A DNA stretch of 43,715 bases from Bacteroidia bacterium (lineage in GTDB: Bacteria > Bacteroidota > Bacteroidia > UKL13-3). The stretch spans positions 1-43,715 of the forward strand of contig JALONK010000028.1 of NCBI GenBank assembly GCA_025454975.1, given 5' to 3'. This document shows, piece by piece, positions 1 to 9,298 of this stretch. The translations under genes were made by a program, and so were the position numbers. Position 1 is the first letter of the stretch; every line of letters starts with the position of its first letter. The notes beneath the pieces are model-generated. The model had not been told where the DNA came from. It saw only the letters and a list, made by a program, of their open reading frames with translations, and made no database searches.

Positions 1-47
1 TGTCTATTTTTTTTCCCCTTCACTGTTTTTATTTCGTTAAGGGGATG

Positions 48-77
48 CAAAGGTAATGCTTTACTTTATTTTGTCAA
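48..77 (-). promoter_or_regulatory. Promoter P2, probable stable-RNA (rRNA) type
   Basis: On the minus strand TTGACA (TTG at 77-75) is followed by a 19-nt spacer and TACCTTTG (55-48), a perfect Bacteroidota -33/-7 pair. The start of the transcript reads GCATCCCCTTAACG, nearly the same as at the second promoter about 170 bp upstream. Tandem strong promoters with this initial sequence are typical of rRNA or tRNA operons in the phylum. The transcript runs left off the window, so the identity of the downstream gene is inferred. Confidence 0.75.
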
Positions 78-219
78 GTGTTATTTTATTTTTTTTATCT
101 CGCGCTTCCTTATCTCCCTCATCCTCACTTAACTTTTTATCTCCTAAATCCCTCCCACAGGCTTTCCTTTACAGAACTGTTTTCCCTTTCCTATCATCCG
201 CTTCTTCTTTAAGGGGCAG

Positions 220-249
220 CAAAGGTAGACCTTATTCATTCCGTTGCAA
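220..249 (-). promoter_or_regulatory. Promoter P1, tandem with P2
   Basis: On the minus strand TTG (249-247), a 19-nt spacer and TACCTTTG (227-220) are followed by GCTGCCCCTTAAAG. Spacer length, -7 box and initial transcript match P2. The stretch 1-288 holds no credible gene; the open frame across it on the plus strand has no coding character and overlaps both promoters. Confidence 0.72.
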
Positions 250-288
250 ATTTTATTTTATTGATTATTGAAGTCCTTTAAAAATGAG

Positions 289-1497
289 CTAATTAATTTT
301 TAAACGTTGTAACCTTGCCATATAAAATCCGTCGAATCCGGATTGTTCAGGACTTACAATTTTTTCTTCAATTAAAGTATAATCCGAATTACTTTCCATA
401 AAATTTAATACCTGTTGCTGGTTTTCACTAGGCAAAATACTGCAGGTTGCATATACCATCATACCTCCGGGTTTTAACATTTTACTATATTCTTGCATAA
501 TTGTTTGTTGAGTTTCTTTGATCTGTTGAAGAAAATCAACCTTCAATTTCCATTTGGCATCCGGGTTGCGTTTTAATACACCTAACCCTGAACAAGGAAC
601 ATCTAATAATAAATAATCAGCCTTACCAATATATTTCTCAACTTCTTCGGTGCTTGCCAAACAAGTAGTGATATTATGAACACCGGCACGTTTTGCTCGT
701 TTTACCAAATTATTCAACTTCCATTCTTCTGTATCCATAGCAATTATCTTTCCTGAATTTTGCATTAATGCACCAATATGAAGTGTTTTACCTCCGGCTC
801 CTGCACAAGCATCAATAACTATACTCCCTTTTTCCAGTTGAAGAAATGGTGCGACCAATTGCGAACTTGCATCTTGAATCTCGAACAAGCCATTTTGAAA
901 CTCCGGCCAATTAAATAAATTTATCTTTTGATTAACAACCACAGCCTCCGGATGCTTATCAGATAATGTAAATGCTATTTCCTTTTCGCTTAGTATAGTC
1001 GTTATTTCTTTCAAAGTTGATTTTATGGTATTTACCCTTAATACCATTGGGGCCGTTTTATTAAGTTCTATTATTTCCCTTTCCCATGAGTTGGGCAACT
1101 CTTGCTTAATGGTGTTAAATAACCAATCGGGAAAGGCATTCACAATAGCCAAATCTGTTATGGTTTTACGCAAATGTTCAATCGCCTTTGGGTTAATATG
1201 TTTAAATTCAGGCCAATCTAACATCAACTCGTGCTTTACCCAAAACCAAGTACCCACCATTTGCCAAATATCTCCTAAAGTAACTCGTTGTTCATTTACA
1301 GATGATAAAGCACCAATATATCTCCACCACCTACATATATCGTATGTATTTTCTGCGATAAATGCTCTATCACGGGAGCCCCATTTTGGATTAGATTTTA
1401 AAGTAAACTCAATTGCTTTATCAGCATATTTTTGTTTAATAAATATTTGCTCTAGTGTTTTTACAACAGCTTGAACAAGAACTTTATGCATTTTCAT
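289..1497 (-). CDS. NOL1/NOP2/Sun family RNA m5C methyltransferase (RsmB-like)
   Basis: Predicted cytosolic, SAM-dependent methyltransferase that makes 5-methylcytosine, most likely in rRNA. The SAM loop DACAGAGGKT is at residues 229-238. The two family cysteines are in PCSG (Cys302) and in the TCS motif (Cys352), the arrangement in which one acts as nucleophile and the other releases product. The N-terminal 140 residues are helical and could play the role of the NusB-like part of RsmB, though similarity there is not obvious. Its start overlaps the end of the upstream methyltransferase gene by 14 bp, which suggests translational coupling; an in-frame ATG two codons later is equally possible. 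The exact target base cannot be read from sequence. Confidence 0.88.
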   Translation of the reverse strand: MKMHKVLVQAVVKTLEQIFIKQKYADKAIEFTLKSNPKWGSRDRAFIAENTYDICRWWRYIGALSSVNEQRVTLGDIWQMVGTWFWVKHELMLDWPEFKHINPKAIEHLRKTITDLAIVNAFPDWLFNTIKQELPNSWEREIIELNKTAPMVLRVNTIKSTLKEITTILSEKEIAFTLSDKHPEAVVVNQKINLFNWPEFQNGLFEIQDASSQLVAPFLQLEKGSIVIDACAGAGGKTLHIGALMQNSGKIIAMDTEEWKLNNLVKRAKRAGVHNITTCLASTEEVEKYIGKADYLLLDVPCSGLGVLKRNPDAKWKLKVDFLQQIKETQQTIMQEYSKMLKPGGMMVYATCSILPSENQQQVLNFMESNSDYTLIEEKIVSPEQSGFDGFYMARLQRLKIN

Positions 1498-2899
1498 GTT
1501 TTATTTTTTGCAATTCATCCATTGATTTTAAAATTCGGTATGCAGTTGGATAATAATTGTTGAACCGATGTTGGATCATATTTATCCAACCTAAACTTGC
1601 TCCTTTATAAGTAACCAACATAAATCCTTTACCCGCGATATCAAGTTGGAAAGGTTCTTTTTTTAGATAACGAATAGCTTGTTCCCAATGAAGTTCAATC
1701 TTTTGAATAGCTGTTGAATGCCCATGCAACCATGCTAATTGAGTATCCGGAATGAGTTTTTGATTTATCCACTGGCCTAATGTAACGCCGGCCAGTAGCA
1801 CATTTAACTTACTGCTTAACTTTTGCATATCAGCCGCATGCTTGATAGGATATGCAACTAATTGTTGGTTGGCTTCAACACATATAAAATCTTCGGGATG
1901 ATGCAGCCACGGCGCAAGTAATTCACTTTTAACAGATGTAATATTTTTTAAGCTATTCTTATTCTTGATTGATTCACGCTCTTTAATTTCACTAGCATCA
2001 TCATATTTCGGTTTTCGAAGAACTGAACAAACAAAACCTTCTCCTTCAACTTTATGAGGTAAAAAACGATAAACCAAAATATCATCAGTAACCTGCTGGT
2101 GAATATTAAATGATTCAGGTATTGGATAATGAATAGGTTCTAATCCAAACTTATGTTTTGCTTTTATTAATACATCTTCATTTTCTTTTCGATTGAAGGT
2201 GCAGGTTGAATAAATTAAATACCCACCCGGCTTTAATGCAGGTAAAATATCATCTAATATATATTGTTGTCGCACTGCACATGCATTAACATTTTTCTCT
2301 GACCATTCTTTGCGGGCATCTTCATCCTTTCTGAACATGCCTTCACCTGAACATGGCGCATCAACTAAAATCACATCAAAGTAATTTGTTAGTTTATTAA
2401 AATCAGCAGGTTTATTATTGGTAACAATGGTTTGACTTCGCCCCCACTTTATAATATTATGATGCAACACTGTTGCTCGTGCTGGAGAAATTTCGTTAGC
2501 AACGAATAAGTCGTCATCTGTGCATAATGACAAAATTCCTAAAGATTTTCCTCCGGGTGAAGCACATAAGTCCAGTATTTTTTTAGGTTGAGGTAACTCA
2601 AGTTTGATCTGTTCGAACAGATAATCAACAAACATAGAAGAAGATTCCTGCACATAATATGCACCGGCATGAAATAATGGATCTGCTACAAATGAAGGTC
2701 GGTTTGTTAATGTTTTTCCTGTTTGCGACCAAGGAATATTCTTTTCCAAATCCATATTCATGGGCGATTCAATCTTTACTCTAGGATTGATTCGCACAGA
2801 TGTTTTGGGCTGTTTTAAAATAGCCTGCAAAAATTGTTCGGATTCATGCATTGGATACATGGCACGAACAGATGCCATAAATGCTTCGGGCAAATTCAC
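1484..2899 (-). CDS. NOL1/NOP2/Sun family RNA m5C methyltransferase (RsmF-like)
   Basis: Second methyltransferase of the same superfamily but a different subtype. The N-terminal lead-in (residues 1-100) precedes the SAM loop DLCASPGGKS (110-119), PCSGEGMF (Cys183) and the STCTF motif (Cys233). The roughly 200 residues after the catalytic domain resemble the C-terminal PUA-like RNA-binding part of RsmF/YebU proteins. It probably modifies 16S rRNA, but the position is unknown. It lies 9 bp after a small coiled-coil gene and overlaps the next methyltransferase, so the three probably form one minus-strand operon. The two neighbours differ too much to be a recent duplication. Confidence 0.88.
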   Translation of the reverse strand: MNLPEAFMASVRAMYPMHESEQFLQAILKQPKTSVRINPRVKIESPMNMDLEKNIPWSQTGKTLTNRPSFVADPLFHAGAYYVQESSSMFVDYLFEQIKLELPQPKKILDLCASPGGKSLGILSLCTDDDLFVANEISPARATVLHHNIIKWGRSQTIVTNNKPADFNKLTNYFDVILVDAPCSGEGMFRKDEDARKEWSEKNVNACAVRQQYILDDILPALKPGGYLIYSTCTFNRKENEDVLIKAKHKFGLEPIHYPIPESFNIHQQVTDDILVYRFLPHKVEGEGFVCSVLRKPKYDDASEIKERESIKNKNSLKNITSVKSELLAPWLHHPEDFICVEANQQLVAYPIKHAADMQKLSSKLNVLLAGVTLGQWINQKLIPDTQLAWLHGHSTAIQKIELHWEQAIRYLKKEPFQLDIAGKGFMLVTYKGASLGWINMIQHRFNNYYPTAYRILKSMDELQKIKHENA

Positions 2900-2908
2900 C
2901 CGACAAAG

Positions 2909-3298
2909 TTACAGCGTACGGGCTAAAAAAGTGTTATACTCCATTTTTAATTCCCTAAACAGTTTATTAAACTGTTGCATCCTATCATTCAATGTATCAT
3001 CCAGAGCCAGTTTACGGTGATCGGCAGCTATTGGATTCTCTTTAATATTATTTTCGATAATTTTCTCAGCTTCTTTTACATCATGGGTTAATAGTTGTAA
3101 CTCATTCAGGTGTGTAATAAATTTATTTTGAAACGACTCAACAAAGGCAGTTACTTCAATTTTGTTATTTGCTGTTGCAACCGTTTCAAGGTTTTTACGG
3201 AAATAGGCAATTTCATCTTTACTTAAGGCTAACTCATTTAGCCAGTTTTTGTAGATATTGTGTAAGTCGTAAATGTAGGTGGTGTTAATTTTGTTCAT
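2909..3298 (-). CDS. Small coiled-coil protein, unknown function
   Basis: I do not recognise the family. The product is about 129 residues, strongly helical and charged, with heptad-like spacing of Leu/Ile through the middle and a final stretch containing MQQFNKLFRELKMEYNTF. It has no signal peptide or membrane segment, so it is probably cytosolic. ATG at 3298 is chosen because the open frame extends upstream only to a TTG with nothing to support it. A possible promoter lies just upstream on the minus strand (CAACTTTG with a TTG 20 nt before it). It is the first gene of the methyltransferase operon, but that gives no firm functional hint. Confidence 0.65.
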   Translation of the reverse strand: MNKINTTYIYDLHNIYKNWLNELALSKDEIAYFRKNLETVATANNKIEVTAFVESFQNKFITHLNELQLLTHDVKEAEKIIENNIKENPIAADHRKLALDDTLNDRMQQFNKLFRELKMEYNTFLARTL

Positions 3299-3467
3299 AA
3301 CTTTAAAATTGATAAACAAAGTTGGTTCAAATTGTATTGACTAACAATGACATCCTTCAACGCTTGATTTGACACATATCAGGTTGTATGCATAAATTTT
3401 TCATAATTCATTACTGTTTGTTAAAATCAGGCATAGTTTTTAGTACTTTTACCGCAAAAAAGTAAGT

Positions 3468-4877
3468 ATGATGAAGTTATCATTTTCAATATTTTTAATT
3501 TTATCTTTTGTAACAGTTAATGCATACCAAATCACCATTAAAATTAAAGGTATGCCTAATGCTAAACTTTATTTAGGTAATTATTACGGCGATAAGCAGT
3601 ATCTAAAAGATAGTAACAACACAGATGCTGACGGCAAAATTGTATTTAAGGGGAAAGATAAATTACAAGGTGGTATTTATTTGATAGCAACGGCCAATAA
3701 AGAGTTGTTGTTTGATTTTGTGGTAACTGAACAAGAATTTTCACTCGAAACTGATACCAGTAAGTTATTAGGTAACATGAAGGTGAAAGGTTCATTAGAA
3801 AATCAGGTATTTTTCGACTATTCAAGATATACCATTGATATTAGCAACAGGGCTTCGGTAATTGAGAAAGAACTAAAGCAGGCTAAAGAAAAAAATGATA
3901 CCGCTGCCGAGCGTATTGCAAAAGAGAAAATTATAAAAATTGAAACTGAATTAGCTGATTACAGATTAAATGTTATTAAGCAATACCCCGGGTTATTGTT
4001 AAGTAAGGTATTTAAGATGATGAGAGATGTAGAAATCCCTGAGACACCTATTTTACCAAATGGCAGAAAGGATTCATTATTTGCATACAATTATTATAAG
4101 GCTCATTTTTTCGACAATTTTGATTTTAATGACGACAGGTTAAGTTACACCCCGGTATTTCATTCAAGGCTTGAATATTACATTAAAAAAGTAATTCCTC
4201 AAATTCCCGACAGCATTAACAAAGCTGCAGATATGCTAGTTAGTAAAGCCATAAAAAGTAAAGAAAATTCTAAATGGATTATCTATTGGATTGCCGACCA
4301 TTATGAGCGTTCGCAATACATGGGAATGGATGCTGTATTTGTGCACATGGCAGATAAATATTATGGTGATGAAAAAATTACTTTTTGGGTTGATGAAGCA
4401 ACTCGATTTAAAATCAAAGACCGTGCAGATAATCAACGTAATAACTTAATTGGTAATGTTGGTCCTAACCTAACCATGCCCGACACTTCATTTGTTATTA
4501 GAGAATTACACCAAATTAAATCTAAATATACCATATTAATATTTTGGGATGCAAATTGTGGTCGCTGTAAAGAGGAAATTCCACGACTTAAAACTTTATA
4601 CGAAAAATTAGAGAAGAAGCCTTTTGCAGGCGGTAAATATTTAGAAGTATATGCGGTGAGCCTTACACCAAATGGTGATGAATGGATTAAATTTGTTCGT
4701 GAAAATAAATTGAAGTGGATTAATGTAAGTGACTTGTACAACAATTCTAAATTCAGAAAACTTTATGATGTGTACAGCACTCCTGTAGTATATCTACTTA
4801 ATGAGAAAAAAGAAATTGTAGTAAAACGTTTGAGTATTGAACAAATTGAAGAGGTTATTGAAAGGGGTATTGAATAA
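3468..4877 (+). CDS. Secreted DUF4369 / TlpA-like thioredoxin-fold protein
   Basis: Envelope thiol-disulfide protein of a type common in Bacteroidota. A signal peptide (about residues 1-19, ending VNAY) is followed by a DUF4369-like beta-rich region (about 20-100), a helical middle region and a C-terminal thioredoxin fold (about 330-469). The active-site motif CGRC is at Cys364-Cys367, preceded by the usual FWDAN strand. A cis-proline candidate lies in the segment containing YSTPVVYLL. Such proteins are usually periplasmic reductases or cytochrome-maturation relatives; the partner here is unknown. A second ATG lies one codon after the first. The stop is 2 nt before the permease gene, so the two are probably cotranscribed. 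Confidence 0.85.
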   Translation: MMKLSFSIFLILSFVTVNAYQITIKIKGMPNAKLYLGNYYGDKQYLKDSNNTDADGKIVFKGKDKLQGGIYLIATANKELLFDFVVTEQEFSLETDTSKLLGNMKVKGSLENQVFFDYSRYTIDISNRASVIEKELKQAKEKNDTAAERIAKEKIIKIETELADYRLNVIKQYPGLLLSKVFKMMRDVEIPETPILPNGRKDSLFAYNYYKAHFFDNFDFNDDRLSYTPVFHSRLEYYIKKVIPQIPDSINKAADMLVSKAIKSKENSKWIIYWIADHYERSQYMGMDAVFVHMADKYYGDEKITFWVDEATRFKIKDRADNQRNNLIGNVGPNLTMPDTSFVIRELHQIKSKYTILIFWDANCGRCKEEIPRLKTLYEKLEKKPFAGGKYLEVYAVSLTPNGDEWIKFVRENKLKWINVSDLYNNSKFRKLYDVYSTPVVYLLNEKKEIVVKRLSIEQIEEVIERGIE

Positions 4878-4879
4878 TC

Positions 4880-6178
4880 ATGAATAAGGTATTTTTAATT
4901 GCTAAACGTGAATATTTATCTAGGGTTAGGAAAAAATCATTTTTATTAATGACCATTCTAGCGCCGGTGTTAATTACTATATTTTATGGTTTGATATTTT
5001 ACTTTGCCATCAATAGGGATATAGGAAGTTCGAAAAAAGATATTTATGTTATTGATGAAGGTAAGCAATATGCCAATCAACTTAAAAGCAACAATCAAGT
5101 AAACTTTATCATTGGCGATACAGTTATCTATAACCCAACAATTTTCTTAGTACAAACCTCTTTTTATGGAATACTTACTATTCATGATACTAATTATCAA
5201 GTTAAACCAAAGGTTACTTTAATTTCAAAAGATGAGGTTAGCTTATCCACCATTAGTCAGATAGAAAAACAACTTACTGACATCATTAAAACCGTGCGAT
5301 TAAAAGCATCCGGCATTGATGAATCAGTATTAAAAATTGTAGAGAAAACATCGGTTTCTGTACAAGCCTCAAAAGCCACTTCAACTGTAATTAAAGACAG
5401 TAATGTAGGTGCTAATACTATTATTGGCTATGTTGGTGCAATCATAATTTATTTCTTCATTTTTCTGTATGGTGTTCAAATTATGCGTGGGGTAATTGAA
5501 GAAAAATCAAACCGAATTGTAGAGGTTATTATTTCATCAGTAAAACCTTTTGAGCTCATGCTTGGGAAAATTTCAGGCATTGCACTGGTGGGATTAACAC
5601 AATTTGCTATTTGGGTAATTTTAGGAGCTGTTTTTTCAGGAAATGTAAGCGGTTTAATTTTAGCAGGTATGGAAAATAACGTTGCGTTGGAACAACTAAA
5701 TAAAAGTCCTGATGCAGGTGAAATTGGAGGTATATTGGTTGGACTAAGTGGTTTTGATTTTTCTTACTACATAAGCATGTTTGTGTTTTACTTTTTAGGC
5801 GGATATTTATTTTATGGTTCATTATTCGCAGCAGTTGGTTCGGCCGTTGATAACGAAACCGACACCCAACAATTTATGTTTCCACTAACATTACCATTGA
5901 TATTTTCACTAGTAATTGCACAAAGCGCAATCACTTCCGACCCTCATGGTTCTCTTGCGGTTTGGTTATCTATTATTCCATTCACCTCCCCTATTGTAAT
6001 GATGGTAAGGTTACCATTTATTGAACCGGGCTGGCAGTTATGGATATCAATGATAAGTTTAATTGCCGGCTTTATCTTCACTACCTACTTGGCTTCTCGT
6101 ATTTATCGTATTGGCATATTAATGTATGGACAAAAACCAAGCTATAAAAAAATATGGAAGTGGATGTTCAATTCATAA
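4880..6178 (+). CDS. ABC-2 type transporter permease (NatB-like)
   Basis: Inner-membrane permease of the ABC-2 / NatB (YhaP) type. One membrane helix near the N terminus (about residues 22-44) is followed by a large extracytoplasmic domain (45-175) and then a cluster of five or six helices to about residue 412. The segment containing GVIEEKSNRIVEVIISSVKP is the signature these permeases carry after their second helix. The substrate is unknown. Oddly, no ATP-binding partner is adjacent; the upstream gene is thioredoxin-like and the downstream gene is ruvB. The ATPase must be encoded elsewhere, or this copy works with a shared one. Confidence 0.85.
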   Translation: MNKVFLIAKREYLSRVRKKSFLLMTILAPVLITIFYGLIFYFAINRDIGSSKKDIYVIDEGKQYANQLKSNNQVNFIIGDTVIYNPTIFLVQTSFYGILTIHDTNYQVKPKVTLISKDEVSLSTISQIEKQLTDIIKTVRLKASGIDESVLKIVEKTSVSVQASKATSTVIKDSNVGANTIIGYVGAIIIYFFIFLYGVQIMRGVIEEKSNRIVEVIISSVKPFELMLGKISGIALVGLTQFAIWVILGAVFSGNVSGLILAGMENNVALEQLNKSPDAGEIGGILVGLSGFDFSYYISMFVFYFLGGYLFYGSLFAAVGSAVDNETDTQQFMFPLTLPLIFSLVIAQSAITSDPHGSLAVWLSIIPFTSPIVMMVRLPFIEPGWQLWISMISLIAGFIFTTYLASRIYRIGILMYGQKPSYKKIWKWMFNS

Positions 6179-6208
6179 ATAATTGTTGCTTCAACCTATA
6201 TTCGTAAG

Positions 6209-7231
6209 ATGCGAAATTCACCAGTTAATCCGGAAGGAGAACAATTATCAGGTGCCGAAAAGGAATTTGAAAAAGCTTTACGGCCTAAAACATTTGATGA
6301 TTTTACCGGTCAAGAAAAAATTCTTGAGAACTTAAAAGTATTTGTTCAGGCTGCCGTGCAAAGAGGTGAAGCACTTGACCATGTTTTGTTACATGGCCCT
6401 CCCGGCTTAGGTAAAACCACTTTGTCATATATAATAGCCCAAGAATTAGGAAGTAATATTAAAACTACCTCTGGTCCGGTTCTCGAGAAGCCAGGTGATC
6501 TTGCAGGTTTATTAACCAATTTAGAAACCGGTGATGTATTGTTTATTGATGAAATACACAGGCTAAGTCCGGTTATTGAAGAATTTTTGTATTCGGCAAT
6601 GGAAGACTATCGTATAGATATTATGATAGATTCGGGCCCCAATGCAAGAAGCATACAATTAGAAATTAATCCATTTACCTTAATAGGAGCTACTACACGT
6701 TCAGGTTTATTAACCTCACCACTACGAGCCAGGTTTGGAATTAATGCACGATTAGAATATTACGACAAACATTTGATGCAAACCATTATCAACCGTTCTG
6801 CTGCAATTATAAATACACCAATTGAAGAAGATGCTGCTTTTGAAATTGCAAGAAGAAGCAGAGGAACCCCGCGTATTGGGAATGCTTTGCTTAGAAGAAC
6901 ACGCGACTTTGCTCAAATTAAAGGAAATGGTGTTATAACACTTGAAATTGCAAAATATGCATTACAAGCCTTAAATGTTGATGCGGAAGGATTAGATGAA
7001 ATGGATAACAAAATTTTGAAAACCATTATTGATAAATTTAAAGGAGGACCAGTTGGAATAAATACCATTGCTACTGCAATAGGGGAAGAAGGGGGAACAA
7101 TTGAGGAGGTGTATGAACCGTATTTAATTCAAGAAGGTTTTATGATGCGTACTCCAAGAGGTAGAGAGGTTACGGAAAAAGCTTACCGACATTTTGGTGT
7201 GTTACCGGGATTCAGAGGCTCTTTATTCTAA
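6209..7231 (+). CDS. ruvB: Holliday junction branch migration helicase RuvB
   Basis: ATPase motor of the RuvABC complex, which drives branch migration of Holliday junctions during recombinational repair. The 340-residue length is normal. Walker A is GPPGLGKTT (63-71) and Walker B is in FIDEIH (112-117). The sensor-1 segment [18 protein letters not shown] and the arginine-finger region follow, then the C-terminal winged helix ending in the family motif [15 protein letters not shown]. It starts 30 bp after the permease gene and ends at a bidirectional hairpin terminator. Confidence 0.97.
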   Translation: MRNSPVNPEGEQLSGAEKEFEKALRPKTFDDFTGQEKILENLKVFVQAAVQRGEALDHVLLHGPPGLGKTTLSYIIAQELGSNIKTTSGPVLEKPGDLAGLLTNLETGDVLFIDEIHRLSPVIEEFLYSAMEDYRIDIMIDSGPNARSIQLEINPFTLIGATTRSGLLTSPLRARFGINARLEYYDKHLMQTIINRSAAIINTPIEEDAAFEIARRSRGTPRIGNALLRRTRDFAQIKGNGVITLEIAKYALQALNVDAEGLDEMDNKILKTIIDKFKGGPVGINTIATAIGEEGGTIEEVYEPYLIQEGFMMRTPRGREVTEKAYRHFGVLPGFRGSLF

Positions 7232-7242
7232 AAATATTGCAT

Positions 7243-7275
7243 AAAAAAAGGATTCGTTAAGTGAATCCTTTTTTT
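7243..7275. terminator. Bidirectional intrinsic terminator between ruvB and the prc-like gene
   Basis: A perfect stem AAGGATTC/GAATCCTT with a 7-nt loop is flanked by A7 on one side and T7 on the other. It can stop both the rightward ruvB transcript and the leftward protease transcript. Confidence 0.9.
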
Positions 7276-7281
7276 ATTTTA

Positions 7282-9285
7282 TTATTTGATGGTTTGAATA
7301 TCTACTAAAATTTCTAATGCTTCATCTAATATCAAATCAGGATTGGATGCATTCCTTAGTTTTCTTTCATCGGCTCGTTTTTTCTTAGCTGATTCAGCAT
7401 CTTCTAGTTCTTTTTTGTATCCATCAACATTTAAGGTTTGATACTTTTTCTCATTTAAAACTTTAAATTGTTGTATATCTTCCAATAGGTATTGGTACTC
7501 TTTACTGGCGGTCATACGTTGAGAATGTAATCTTTTAAATTTTTCAACACGCTCGGTATACAAGTTAACTCTTTCAAAAGGTACCGAAGCAATTTGATCC
7601 CAAGGTAACGCATAAGGGCTAGCGTCTTCGCCAAACTCGTCGCCATCATAAACACCCGGAAACTCTATATCAGGAATTACCCCTTTATGTTGTGTACTGC
7701 TACCTGTTACACGGTAAAATTTTGCTATGGTTAGTTTAACTTCTCCCAGTTGTTTGTCGTCAATTTTTATAAACTCATTTAGGCCTACCATATTTTGAAC
7801 AGTACCTTTTCCAAAAGTTTTTTCACCTATAACTACTCCTCTACCATAATCTTGCATAGCGGCTGCAAAAATTTCTGATGCCGAAGCACTAAAGCGATTT
7901 ACCAACACCACTAAATCACCATCATAAAACAACTCCGGATTTTTATCTATTTCACTTCCTGTATTTCCAGTTGCGTCTCTTACTTGCACTACAGGACCGC
8001 TTTTAATAAATAATCCTGTAAGCTCCACTGCTTCTTGTAGCGAACCTCCACCGTTGTTGCGTAAATCAATTATTAATCCGTCTATTTTTTGTTTCTTTAA
8101 TTCCGTAATTAATTTTTTAACATCACGTGTTGTACTTTTATAATTAGCATCGCCTTTTCTTGCTGCAGCGAAATCAATATAAAATGTAGGAATTGAAATA
8201 ACTCCGTATTTATATGTTTTTCCTTTTCGAGAAACTTCTTTGATACTACTTTTAGCTGATTGATCCTCAAGCACAATTTTATCGCGTTTGATTTCAACAA
8301 TACGTTTTGCAGTTGGGTCATCAGCCGGAATAATTTCCAATCGAACAATAGTTCCTTTTTTTCCTCTGATTAAACTTACTACATCATCAATTCGCCAATC
8401 AATTACGTTTACAAAATCACTGTCGCCCTGCGCTACTGCGGTTATACGATCACCGGCATGTATCTTTTTACTTTTATCGGCAGGTCCACCTTTTACAACT
8501 TCCCTAACTTTTGTGTATTCATTTTCTGTTTGTAGCGTTGCCCCAATCCCTTCTAATGATAAACTCATAGAAGTGGCGAAGTCCTGACTGGCACGAGGTG
8601 AATAATAATTAGTATGTGGATCAGTAATTTCAGTTAGTGAATTCATGTACAGTTGAAACACATCTTCGCTCTTAGTTTTCTGACTTATCTTCTTTAAGTT
8701 CTCGTATCGTTTTTTAATGGTTTCACTAATCTCTTTAAAGGATTTCCCGGCTGCTTTTTGACTCAAACATTCGTATTTTAGGCGTAAAGCCCACAAAGCA
8801 TTCATTTCTTGTTCAGTTTTTACATAACTTGATTTTTCCCTATCTATTTCGATAGAATCAGCTAAGCTAAAATTGAAATTAGTTGAATCATTTAATAAGG
8901 TAAGAGCATAATTGATTCGTTCCATTAAACGAGATTGATAGGTATTAAATACCTCATAAGCAAAAGTCAAATCGCCTGAAAAGATGGATTCATCTATTTG
9001 ATATTTATATTTTTGAAATGAAGCTATATCACTATCATAAAAATACACCTTAGAAGCATCCATATTTTTAAGGTAGCTATCAAACGCATCGGCAGAAAAT
9101 TTATCGGCCAATTGTGGTTTTTGATAATGATATGAAGCAATCAATTGCATGGAAGTACTGTAAACAGCACTATGTTGTTTTTCCGGAACTATTTTAAAGT
9201 TATTTACTTGACTGGTATCGCCTGCACAAGCAGTTGAGAGGCTAAGCAAACCAACAGCAATTACCGGAAAAATTTTATTTAGCAT
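7282..9285 (-). CDS. Carboxy-terminal processing (tail-specific) protease, lipoprotein
   Basis: Periplasmic serine protease of family S41 (Prc/Tsp group). ATG at 9285 is chosen over an upstream start because it gives a clean lipoprotein signal peptide with Cys20 (SLSTAC). After an N-terminal helical domain come a PDZ domain (about 245-320) and the S41 catalytic domain. By alignment to E. coli Tsp the catalytic pair is the Ser in RFSASASE (about Ser468) and the Lys in TFGKGT (about Lys493). The C-terminal 130 residues correspond to the DUF3340-like region of Tsp. The length matches Prc homologues. It starts 13 nt after the deiminase gene and may be cotranscribed with it. Confidence 0.93.
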   Translation of the reverse strand: MLNKIFPVIAVGLLSLSTACAGDTSQVNNFKIVPEKQHSAVYSTSMQLIASYHYQKPQLADKFSADAFDSYLKNMDASKVYFYDSDIASFQKYKYQIDESIFSGDLTFAYEVFNTYQSRLMERINYALTLLNDSTNFNFSLADSIEIDREKSSYVKTEQEMNALWALRLKYECLSQKAAGKSFKEISETIKKRYENLKKISQKTKSEDVFQLYMNSLTEITDPHTNYYSPRASQDFATSMSLSLEGIGATLQTENEYTKVREVVKGGPADKSKKIHAGDRITAVAQGDSDFVNVIDWRIDDVVSLIRGKKGTIVRLEIIPADDPTAKRIVEIKRDKIVLEDQSAKSSIKEVSRKGKTYKYGVISIPTFYIDFAAARKGDANYKSTTRDVKKLITELKKQKIDGLIIDLRNNGGGSLQEAVELTGLFIKSGPVVQVRDATGNTGSEIDKNPELFYDGDLVVLVNRFSASASEIFAAAMQDYGRGVVIGEKTFGKGTVQNMVGLNEFIKIDDKQLGEVKLTIAKFYRVTGSSTQHKGVIPDIEFPGVYDGDEFGEDASPYALPWDQIASVPFERVNLYTERVEKFKRLHSQRMTASKEYQYLLEDIQQFKVLNEKKYQTLNVDGYKKELEDAESAKKKRADERKLRNASNPDLILDEALEILVDIQTIK

Positions 9286-9298
9286 AAATATCGAATTC

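Noticed and set aside
56-271. Open frame of 71 codons on the plus strand
   Set aside because: Low-complexity Ser/Phe/Leu translation that lies over two consensus promoters of the opposite strand.
1025-1474. Plus-strand frame inside the RsmB-like gene
   Set aside because: Shadow of the strongly supported minus-strand methyltransferase.
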